Source of the DNA: Prostheceraeus crozeri
Lineage: Eukaryota > Platyhelminthes > Polycladida > Euryleptidae
Length of the DNA: 64,000 nucleotides
Reading direction: 5' to 3'
Assembly (NCBI GenBank): GCA_907163375.1
Contig: CAJQUW010001718.1
Location: 62,001-126,000 of the forward strand
This document shows, piece by piece, positions 13,501-25,500 of the stretch. The notes below the pieces were generated by a model. That model was given only the letters and a program-made list of their open reading frames with translations. It was not told the DNA's origin and searched no databases. Position numbers and translations under genes: made by a program. The first letter of the stretch is position 1; the number at the start of each line of letters is the position of its first letter.

Positions 13501-16500
13501 GGTCAAGAGGTCGAGCCCCGAAAGTGTCATTGGAAGTCGACAGGAAGAGCATCCGGTATAAAAGATCACAACGCTCTAGATTTAAGTCTCACTATGTCAG
13601 CGCCGTCCAGGCCCCAAGTATGGGGGAGTAGTGACGTTAAACTTCATTTCGTCCAACCTAGCGGAGCCTAGAAGACAGACATTAAAGGGATGGGGTTTTT
13701 AGAAGCAATGGTCAACTGTCTACTTAATACGGCATATCAGTAGTGTGTTAAGGTATAATTTGCTGAAAGTCCGTCGAAATTCACTTAATATGTTAATTAC
13801 GCATTAACGAAAGCAGCTTTAGTCATAAATCCGTGTCAACTCCCGGTTTCACAGCTCCAAAACACGGTTTGAAGTCTGCATTGAAAATACTATGATCACA
13901 GTTGATAAACATTTTAACATCATTTTCCGTCACATAACTTGACAACTGATTCTCCTGATATGACGCATTATTCTTGGCGAATTTCATCAATAAATTCTAC
14001 CTCAAAACCATTCATTCGCTGATGTTCATGCATCGATACAGTTATTCTCTGTTATTTTATGAATGTTTAGGAAATGTTTATTGCTAAGAAATTTTCTGAA
14101 TTCTGACTTGCAGTCAGCACTTGCATGAATATCAGAATGTAAGGAATTTGACAAGCAAGTTAATAAAAAATTGTCGTTGTTCACAGCCTTGTATAAAGAA
14201 TGTGTCCTTTTTAGCAGTTGATTAGAATATCAATCATTTAGTTACATTCTGGACCCTCAATTCAGTCTCAAGATCGAGCCGAGTGGAGAGGGGTGCATCC
14301 ATCCCAACGACAACCAAAACAGCCCCAGTTTCCGACCTTCAAGCGTGGGCAATAAGAGACAATGAACGAAGAGTTAGGGTAATAAATACTAGGCATCAAT
14401 GTCTTTCTTAGTCAAAAGGCTTCATCTACAGTGCGCTTCATAAAAAATCCTGTTTGTTTTAAATTGTTGTGTTGTAAGTTATATATACGCCTGTGAGAAG
14501 TGGCGTTTGAGCATGCAATTAATCTGCTTAATAGTGATAGCATTAGATAATTCAATGCAGATATGCAGTTACAAGATAAAATATTGATGAAAAATATAAT
14601 CAACAAATGATTTCCCACGTAGTCTCAATTGATCATCAATATGTTGATGAAAACTACGAAATTTTAGTCCCAACAATCAATCCAACCTTTTAACTCCAAC
14701 ATTCAATCCTCACCGCTTAACTTCAAATCCGCTTCTCACCTCATCATATTTACATATTCAAAAAACATCAATTTATAGAATTAACCGCAGTTCTTCGAAT
14801 AACTATTAGCGTCCACGGTTGCTATTAGAATTACTTCCACAGAATTAGACAGGCCGTCTCTTGCTCTGTTTGACTAGAAAGGAAATATTGGAACAAGTAA
14901 TGCCTATGAAATGGCACAATCTGCTGACATAATACCATAGAAATCGAACAATGAGACGCCAGTTCAACATTAAACACGCAAAATTGTCTGAAGTTTCAGT
15001 GACAGTTATCAACCGGATCACACAACAAAGAGACACAGTCGATGTCAAGTTCTACAGAGAAGTTCGTAAACGTTTTTTCGTGCGCCTGCTAACTTTTTTA
15101 ATAATGATCGGACTGCCCAACATTATCGAGAAATATAAGTGATGACAGCAAACGGAGGATCATGATTATAGGCTGTACTCGTAATGGGTCTGTTTAAAAC
15201 TCTATGAAGAAGGGTCTGGACCCAAAACGTCAAGTAAAAGCTAGTTTTTCCTTACTATTTTAACTAACGGATTTGCAGAAATTCAAGGGAGTGCGTTTCT
15301 CGAATATATTATCGAGAAAACTTTTGCGCAATGATCTGAATTCTTCGAACTGAAGGAATCGTAGCGATCGGAGCATTTTAAAGGAATTCAGAGCAATTCG
15401 CAAGCGACGCACGACTATTTTTCCTATATCTGCAAGGTATTAAGAAATTCTTTTTGCCCACTTAATAAGTTCCTGGCTGTGCCATTGTTTTGAATCAGTT
15501 TGCACTTCTAGCAAAGTGATGCGGTTAAACAATCTAATTCTGTGAAAACTTCCGTTGTTGAGTTTTTGGGTTTTTGGGTGCGGCTGCAATTTATTATAAG
15601 TCCATGCATCTTTGCACTGCATAGAATCACTTGGCAATATTGCTGAATGCTGTGCATTTTCAAGAAACTTCATGTGGCATTAACCGACATTGACATTTAT
15701 GGGTAACCATGTTTATTAGATGAAATTCATCTTGCAGAAAATAAAACTGAATGATTGAAAAACAGGCGATTTTTCCAACAACATCATATGATCCGAGCTG
15801 ACAGAATGTTCAGTCAGCATATTTTTTATACCAAAAGCCTAATTAGAATGAAAACATTAATTGGTTTTAATGCAAAATTGTTGAATGTAAATGTCAACAT
15901 ATAGGCAACATAATTTTTCGTTCAGTGTTTCGTGATGTCAAAAAAGTCATGTTAAACAATGTTCATTGCGATACAACAGAAGTATAACATTGAAGGTGCC
16001 TTCATAGGTACGTACGATTTTCTCACGCAGACTAGATTATCAGCTACTATTATCAATTTCTGCGCAGAAAGAAGATGCTACTATTCAATGGTGACTATTC
16101 TTCGAGTGCGGGTATTGTTAAGCTTGAAAGTCACTGCTTCTACACTGGGGATTGGACGCTGCTGACATTCTGTAGTTTGATTTATCTTGATTCTTGATAT
16201 GCTTCTTAGCATGGATGCCTTCCCTGTAGACATCCACGGGGTTCGACCTCTGAACCACAAGATCGCTAATCCAAGCATTTAACCACTGTACTGCGCAAGC
16301 CGCATTAGCTATGACTCGAAGAAACACGTAATATAAGCAAGGCGTTCGGTTATTGTTCACAGAACACTTGAATATTCAATATCAGGCAATTTCGAATCTC
16401 TCTTACAGAAAGTCGCATGGAAGTTTCCACCATAATGATAAAACCAAGGCCTGCATGATGCAACATAATGACCTCAGTCATCGTGGGGGAATACAGTCAG

Positions 16501-19500
16501 ATGACAGAAGAAAAATGAGTCGTTATCGACGACAGCGGGCTGACTTACATGAACGGTAGCTGTGAAGGGCTTGTACGAGGATTTGGCGAGTGATCGCGTC
16601 CATGAGGTCTCCACACACACTTTGGGCGCCCATTCGATCATGTATGACGTGACAGTGTCAGATGGCTGATGAGACTTCTCCGCGGTGAATTCGAATTCCC
16701 CTGAAGGGTGAGAGACATGAAATTAGACCATGCAACTGACCATGAACAGCTGAATCAGTCGCAACAATAAATGAGGTTTCTTGGTTACCTTCGAAATTTC
16801 AATCTCCAATAAGTCCATAATGTTATCAATCTAAGTAAAATAGAATATAAGATGAAATACTCTTTCGAAGCGTCTTAGAAATAATTCAATGCTATAACAG
16901 CATTATTTACATTCGCATTACAGGCCTCGTCAGATAACACACAGAAAGAGACGTGAATAAATATATGACAGCAAAAACGACGGCATTACATAAACACACC
17001 GTGGCTATGAAACATTAAGAGACTTTGAGATTTGAAAATTCCTGATTTTTATCATAACTTCATTCCCATCTTTTTCTGTGTTATTTGACGAGGCCTGTAA
17101 GGCGAATATACATATATAAGCAATGTTATTATAACACTAAATTATTTATAAGGTGGGTCTAAAGTTCTAAAAAATTTCCTACATTTTTTAATTTAAAGTG
17201 ATGTTATTTAACTCTTCCCTCACTTCGAAAGATGATTTATCAGAAAATAAAAATACGTCCAATAAGGAAGTGAAAGAATTGATTATGTTGTGAATATGCA
17301 ACGATTGCACTTCTACGAGTTGTCATAAAAGACTATGAAATATGACAAAATGTTATTCCAATTGTAGACGAGACCATTATAATGGAAAAGAAATGAATTT
17401 TCCGTGTTACTTTGCGTCTCTGAGATGGTTATTGCAAGACTTGAAGAGCGATTCACAGTATTTATTTAATATAAATGAAATTATACAACACTGTTCCGAC
17501 TTTGATGTCTTGCGCCTCATGCGATTAACATCGACATTGTCATTTCAGGAAGGGCAACAGGCAATTCGTATTTGTTCTGAATTGAATCAGATAATTAAAT
17601 GCAAACATTGCAACCAATAAATAGACTGGAATCTCTTTTCTTGGCCTCGATTGAGGTCATGTAGCACTTCTGAGGGTCAATTTGTAATTACTTCTAGTGG
17701 CTGAGCAAGTAAAGTATCCAAAGAGAGAAGAAATATGCAACGTCATTGCCCACTGAAGACCAGTTGATCTGGAATGCTTCGGATTTTGCTCAATCTACTG
17801 GTCAAAGCAAGATTGCATTTGTGATCCCATTAATTAGAAACGTTCTCAGCCCCGTCTGACCAACTTCAATAAACTAGCATCCTTCAATAAATGAACCTTG
17901 TTTACACTCGGAAGCACATTAGGCATGGAGCCTTTCTTTCATGTGACCGAGCTGTCATTTATCCCACTCTCATTCCTTTGTGCTGAGTGTATAGCAAGAA
18001 TGCAGAGTGCACCTATTTTAAGTCTTAGGCTTGACCAGACCAAGGTTTGAACCAAGGTCTCCCGGACGCAGAGCGAACACTCTACCACAAGGCCACAGCG
18101 CCTGCAATAGATAATAGAACAACAGATAGATGTTGGAATGATTTTCATCTTCTTTGTAGTCTCATTTTCCAATTATATAGAGCTAATTATTTGATTGTTT
18201 ATTAGTTGATATGGATGAATTCACACAATCACACACTTTGAATTTTTGCCATAGACAGCATTTGATTTGCACAAAAAGTTGAAGATAATGCAAAAAATAC
18301 AAATATTAAGTGGCGACATGAAAGGCAAGACTGTCGGCTCCGGAGAATTTACAGCACTGAAGTTTGCACACATGGAGTCTCTCTATACTGTTCAATATTC
18401 CCTCATGATAAGATAGAGAATTCGGTGAAGAATGTGACCAAATGTAACAGTCTGATCCGACCGTGTCAGATATTCAGTAGATAAATGAATTCATTTTCTT
18501 GCTAAATTAAATTCAATCGTCAGCTAGTTAGCCTTCATCTCTTGTAATTACATTCAGGTAAAACAACTCTGACAAAGTTTTAGGTGGAGTAGAATGAAGC
18601 TAATAAAACATCTATTAAAGACTAATCCTGAAGGGAGTGTACCGTCCAATATCTCATTGTTTTCAGCTGAACTCTGTTATCACAGTTGGAAAACTCAAAG
18701 ATTCAATTTGATATGCTGAAAGTATTGTTGTTTTTGATGATGCATTATCTGCATAATCACAATCAGAAGTATAATTCTACTTTTTTCAGTTGCAATCTTC
18801 TTGTCATTGAGTTCAAATATTCAAAGTCACGTGACAGGTCATGCTCCACGAAAAGTAATTGTATTCTATGGAACATCGGTTCAGTTTCAGAAACCTTTGC
18901 AATTCATTCAAAGTCAGTGGGAAAGATGCACTCCACCAGGGACTCCTTCCCTTCACCTGACCTATTATCCGATTTCAATGAGATAACTGGTCATGCCGTT
19001 TCACCCAAGTATGATTGCTCAGCTCAAAAATGAAGTTTTAGCGGCTCTAACATAGTCAGGCTTTTGGAGTGTTGTAACTTTTATTCCGAATTTCATTGTT
19101 GCCTTGACAACGACTCAATAGAAACACACAGGCCAAAAATTTTACGCGTAGTTAATGTAATCCCAAAAAGTGAATTACTTGAATAATACACAAATGTCTC
19201 CTTGTGAATATCAAACCGGTGATGGCCTACATGTTTACTGCTGCCTATGTAGTAGGCCCCATCGTCTATCGCCATGTTCTTGAGGCATTCCACACGCACG
19301 AATGATCCGTGCGGAATTATCCACCTTGCGCATCGAATTTCATTCAGAGCATAGCCATATTTAGGCGGTTCGGCTTTAACTTTTCGCCGTGCGTGTAGCT
19401 CTAAATCCTTAAGAAACACTAAAATGAGAGAGATATGATTCATGAGTGACAGCGGTAATAATTAACTCAGCTGACATACATGTAATATAGCACAATAAAT

Positions 19501-22500
19501 TATTCACTTGAAGATTGAAATTTCCAATGCCTCAAATGGAACTTTGCTAATTTTTTGCTACGTTCTTGAGGCTACATTGGCATTCATTTGTCTGTGTTCC
19601 ATTAATCAAAAAGGGAAGCTGCACTTGAGCTCGGTTAAATTCTTAGATATCATCTTGCGAGCACAATTTAGGGCCTTCGAAAAGCGGAGTTCATTTTTTG
19701 CTGAACCAACTGGTGAAAGCACAGAATTAGATTCATCTGTGCGCTTTTCGGTTTCCTAGAAAGGAAGAGTTATATGTAACCTTAATATCAAAATGACACA
19801 TCACAGAAGTAGACAACTTGCTCCTCCTCGAATGGATCATTTGTGTATCGCTTGCTATTGGAAATGGCAAACAATAAGCTGTCAGCAGAGGACACCAGAG
19901 CCAGTGAGAGATGCGTGCGTGCTGTGATATCACTTCGCATACACCAAACCACACATCCCTCCCTGTCTTGGTTAACATTCGATTGTATGCACTATACAGT
20001 GAGCAATGCCGAGGAGAGGATGTGAAATCATCAAGTGAACTAATTTTCGTACGCCTGCTACTTTCTTTAATAATGATCGGAAGGGCCAACATCATGGAGA
20101 AAACTTGTGCGCAATGATCTGAATTCTTCGAATCTGAAGGACTTTTGGCAATCGAAGCACTTTGCTGGAACTCACATTAATCCGCAAGCGACGCACGACT
20201 TTTTTCCTATCTCTGTAAGGTATTAGGAATTCCTTTTTGTCCACTTAATAGGTTCCTCGATGTGCCGTCAATTTCGTATTAATCACACTTCTAGCAAACC
20301 GAAGCAGATAAACAAAATATCTAATTCTGTGGGTGAAAGGAATCTCTTGAATATAAGATGCAATAAAAAAATTCAGTTACTCATTTTTCATATAAAAATA
20401 GATTGCAAAAAGCCAGAAACTACAATGCCTGACGGAAAATATTGTCTCAGTTAGTTTATGTACTTTAATCAATGGAAAACTACCTTTTTTGTCCTCTCTA
20501 GTTCCATATTAAACCTCTGGTCCAGACTTTTGCATCATCACACAAGAGATGGGATAACAATCAGTAGAAGCAAACAGATCTTTGACGACATGAAAGCCGA
20601 ATGCACGATAATCATCAGTCTCACCTGGTTGCGGATGATTCCAAAGCACAGCCATTTTCAGGGTTTCATCCTCGTAGTAGGGGGTCTTGGTGACAATGGC
20701 ATTTTCCCGACTGTTCTCTGGAGTACTGCATAAGCATTTCGAAGATCGAATCAATTTCTTGAAGGACTCTGAAATAAAAGCAGACAATTCACGTTGTGAA
20801 GGTCAAATGAAGCATATTTGATAGGTGTGCAGTTGTCCCATGACTCAGTGGTTAACCACCTGGACAAGCAATGAGGAAGTGAGAGGTTTAAATCTAAACA
20901 CCAACAAAAGTAGTCAGGAGGGAGAAATGACTGAAACTCTACCTTGCAAGCATCACCCCAGCTTCAAGAAGCTTGACATCATCAAGCTCTGTCCAGCCCT
21001 AACTCGGCAATCGCTAAGTGTGGTCCAAAATGATGCAGAAATGATAACTTATTAGTCGATTTCAGAGAACTCAAGAATTGAGATAAATGGAAATCAATTC
21101 ATATTTATATGGATAAACAACAGTCACGAGATCATTTATTGGCTAAAGAATAGTTATAATAAAAGAAAAAAAGGCATTTTTAATATTGAACTTGATTTCA
21201 CTGGAAGCAACAGACCATTGACTGTTTCTTAAGGGATGGCTCTTTGCGTGATGTTGATTGCTTCGTAAATATTAAATGATGACCACAAATTTTCGAAGCA
21301 ATCAACATGTCACGCAAAGCATCATTTATTGTGGTTCATAATTCTCACCAGGGATGCGGAGTCCTATCATTTTGATAGGACTCCGACTCCGGATGGCAAG
21401 CCTAGTTTTTTTAAAAGAATCGTAACCTATATCATAGATCATTATAGGCTTATTACCTAAACCTATCTTTAGTGATCATTGATGTATCAATTATCAATAA
21501 TTATCGATGAAAGTTTATCGAATGTCGCTTTAAGTTGGATGCACACGACTCGGCTCCTCCCATCTTGTTGATGTGTGCCTCACACGGTTTTTCTCCAGTC
21601 TCTACCAGGCAGGAAAAGGCCCATCCTTCTCCAAAAATATGAGTGCACTTTCGATTCTAATATGCGCTTTGGAGGAGCCATCACACACGATTGACGTGAA
21701 GGTAACAGGTTATGTTCTCAAACAAACTAATGTTTCATTTTTGTCTCTGATGTGACCTTTGGTGCGCATGTTGTGATCGAGGCTGGGAAGGCTTGTCTTC
21801 TCTACTAAATCACCGAGTGAAGCGTCCTTTTCTCACTATCACGGTTCATTCCCTCAACTATTACAAGCTTTACATGCAGCAATGTCTCTGTACCTTTGTT
21901 TGATGCAGAAAGTTGACACTGACAGCTATCTATGCACGAAGATAGATAATTTGTTTATATTTCGAGTCTAGTTATAGACTCCGCATCCCTGATTCTCAGT
22001 GCAATGGAATTAAAGTGTTACAGATGCCTTTTCTCTCTTCTATTACAACCTGTAATGAATTTCTCTCGTTTATCCACATCAATATGAACTGGTCTAACTT
22101 ATAATTACATGTAATCAAGAACTTTAATTTACCGCTTGTTGCAGCATTCCAATGCTTGCTTTCTATTAGTCTGATAAAATCATGCACTATTTATATACCT
22201 AAATGTCTTACTCTATGCGCACATGTATGTTCAAGTGCAATGTCTAGATGCTACATGATTTAATTGCTTTTTTGATTGCTGAAAAATTTGTAACAAGATC
22301 GACGATACCAAGAAGTTGATAGTTCCGACAAGGAGCATTAAAATAGAATATTTTGTGAAATCAATACTTATCAAACTCGAAAGTAGACTGAAAATATATT
22401 GAAATTGAAAATCATCTACAAAATAGCATTTTTGAAAAATACTTTTATGCGTGTCACATTACATCACAGCTAAATAGCACGATTAAGAGTGAACAGTACT

Positions 22501-25500
22501 GTTCATGGCCTCTAACCTACCGCAATTGTCGGTCAGAGGGTAGCTCGATCAATCTAGTGACACAAGATGAGAATGTTAAGGGAAACTAAGCACACTACAA
22601 ATTAGCAAATGTGTGGATTGAAAATAAATCTTTGTTAAAAAATAATTTTCTAGTAAAAAAGTAGTTTGAATAATTGTATAAAATATTGCAATTGCCTTTT
22701 CATATTTGGGTATTAGAAAAATATCACATGTTTTTGTCTATCATACCTCTTCCATGTCTTCTATGCATTCGAAACTCTTGCACTTAAATCGATAGCTAAT
22801 TGAATGCCTCGATCGAGCACTTGTATCTTCTAATTGACTGTCGACTGCTGTGTTAGCAGCTGAACGACAAATGCGCAAACAGGTACCGTAGGATATGGTC
22901 ATCAAGTTTCACTATGTTGTATTTTTACGGCTAGACGTTGGTGAAATCGTTTATGCTGTCCCTGTTACACCATGCCAATGGGCAATGGATGACAAATGAA
23001 TATCATACATGTTGTTGATCATGACATGTTCTTGCTTTTTTGCATGTTCTAACAAGCCAATGTCATTTCTCATATCATTCGAATAGTTTATAGCTTCTCA
23101 TTTTCCATATGCCCACTTTTTAAGTAAAACAGGCCTATTTAATTTTGCAAAAACTGTTTTACTCACGAATGTTCAAGTAGCGACGAAAGTAGCGGCTTTT
23201 TGCTGCTAACATTGGCTCATTGGATTTGATGCCGCAACATTTTACAAAGTGTATAAATAAGCATCATTTTTTACTAGTAATTAGTCATATATTACAGGTA
23301 TATAATAACATAGTGGAACATATATTACACAACTACATTCAAACGAAAATGAAATAATGTATAATTGTTGATCAACGTATTTATAGGCTACATACATTTT
23401 GCAAATTGCCGACCCCAGGTTACAACATGCATTTCTTTGTGTCGTTCACTTTGAGGCACTACCACTACTTGTGTGAGGGCTGGACAGGTGCTCACCTGAA
23501 ACCGCTGGTATGAATTTACCAGCATATCTTTGTCGGTCAATCTCTGAAGGAAAAAGACACTTAGGAATGTAGAATCTACGGAATTTCGTCAAGATATTGA
23601 TGAGAAAATAGCCCAATTATGAACATTCTCCCCGACGACAGGGAATCGAACCATCGGATATTAGTCTGTACAGTAAACATGTGCGCAGTTCCAGAATCAG
23701 TTATCAAATATGTGAGTTTTTAAGGGAGACTATTTATTTGTCTGACACTCCAATTACGGATACTTCCTCGATAAACTATGTATCAGGAGTCAGGACATGG
23801 CAAGTTGGATAACTTGATTTAGAGCAAGCAGGTTCCATCCTGTTTTCTGCAAAATATCAGCTTCCTCCGAGCACAAAATCAATCTTTAAGGGCTGATGAA
23901 TTGGAAATTAGAATGAAGTTTGTGCAGTAAGAATTCAAGTAATAATCGGTAGTTTGACAAGTAAGGCCTATGAAAGCACCAAGATAATTTCTATACATGA
24001 GGCCATTTGCGTAGCGCCTTCGATTCTGAAACAATAGCCTTAGAATTTCGACAATCGAAACCGTCAAGTCAGAAAACGAAGTGACCAAGTCGTAATCAGA
24101 GGTGTAATTCGCGATGTAATCACACATTCTGTGTGAGCCTAGACCAGCCAATGAACGCTCAGCCTGAGCCTAGATCAGCCAATGAACGTCCGCGTGAGCC
24201 TAGACCAGCCAATGAACATTCAGTGTGAGCCTTGACCAGCCAATGAACGTCCGCCACCAGTCGATAAATGAATTTTCACTTAACACAAATGCAATTCTCT
24301 CATTGAACATTCAGTAAGCTTCCACTCTAAGGAGACCATGACTTCTCAACCAAAATCCTCTCGAGATTGCGAGCATTTAATAAAAGCCGAGTCCAGGCTA
24401 TGAACATTCAATCCAAGCCCATGAATATTCCATCAAATTTCTCATCCTCAGTTTAAATCACAGTCAATGACAAAATACAGCATTCGAAGACCTAATCACT
24501 TAACTCTTGCAGACAGACAACACAAAATTGAGAACTCTTATCATTCACCACCTACACCCTCTAGAACAGAAACTAGACAGACGCAGAACATTAACATAAA
24601 TCCGATCAGACAGTCCACGTAATGAATAGTTAAGTAGCTCGTCTGATCTCTCAACAGATATTGATTCGGTTGAATGAAATCTCAAAGCTCTGTTTGAAAA
24701 TACTCGCACTTGATAGAGCTATTGAAATGCGTATCTCTGATAGCAAACCCCAATGGCGTTGGAGCATCTCAGTTCAATTCCCAGCGGTGAATATTTCAAA
24801 TTCTAAGTTATGAGCATGAATGGGTTGAGAATTCATCAGCACGAATACAAAGCGACATGCGAAGACGATTGAATTATGACATGATTCGAAACTGTGTAAG
24901 AGCTTCTTCATGGGGCAAGAGGCATTTTCTATGACTGTCTGAAGTTCTACAGAGGAAAAGACCTAACGCCTGTCTGCAGGAGAGAAGATCTGACAATACT
25001 CTGAACAAACTCTGTTTCTATTCGCTGTTGCACACGAGCGTCTGATTTTGCATTCATCTACAGTGTATTCTTGGTTGGATCGACTATAAACCATATTTTT
25101 CCATTTCAAAATCGGCAAATTCACACGACAGTTTCATTTATGCGAAAAAATCATCGAGAACTTTAATGCTTTATTTTGATTTAACCACTTTGTGTAGGAT
25201 GCTGTTTTGAAACAGAAAAATTACATATTACCAAGCAACAGCTCTACTTATAAAGTAGATCGCTGCCGATTAAAGTCTCAGCACCGTCCAAGCCCAAGTA
25301 TGGGGGAGTAGTGACGTTAAGCCATCATTTATTCATTACCAAACAGTAGCATTACTCAACATATGCAGGATGAAAACATGCAACGAAAAAACATTAGAAC
25401 AAATAACAAATACAGATCGCATACTGCAGGCAGGCTATATGTGAGTTCATTTCCCGGCATGCTCAGTTGATTTCACTTTCAGCTCGTACAAAGCCTGAGT

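Larger units (their letters stand above)
8219..16548 (-). other. ANOS1 intron (8.3 kb)
   Basis: The intron holds SINE copies at 10600-10812, 13456-13650 and 16165-16302, and a MITE with a nested insertion (14838-15544). The stretches 8219-10600, 10813-13455 and 13651-14830 are AT-rich with no recognised gene, repeat or RNA. Confidence 0.6.
16701..20624 (-). other. ANOS1 intron within FN3-3 (3.9 kb)
   Basis: The intron holds an inverted-repeat element (16878-17148), a SINE (17886-18102), the candidate cassette exon (19179-19418) and a MITE (19720-20331). The stretches 17150-17885 and 18103-19178 show nothing else I can support. The plus-strand frame at 18686-19033 has no recognisable similarity. 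Confidence 0.6.

Noticed and set aside
18686-19033. 115-codon plus-strand frame as a gene
   Set aside because: No domain recognised, and an overlapping frame of similar quality exists; it lies inside an ANOS1 intron.
23611-23680. tRNA gene on the minus strand (B-box GGTTCGATTCC)
   Set aside because: No acceptor-stem pairing or cloverleaf could be drawn; at most a SINE or tRNA relic.
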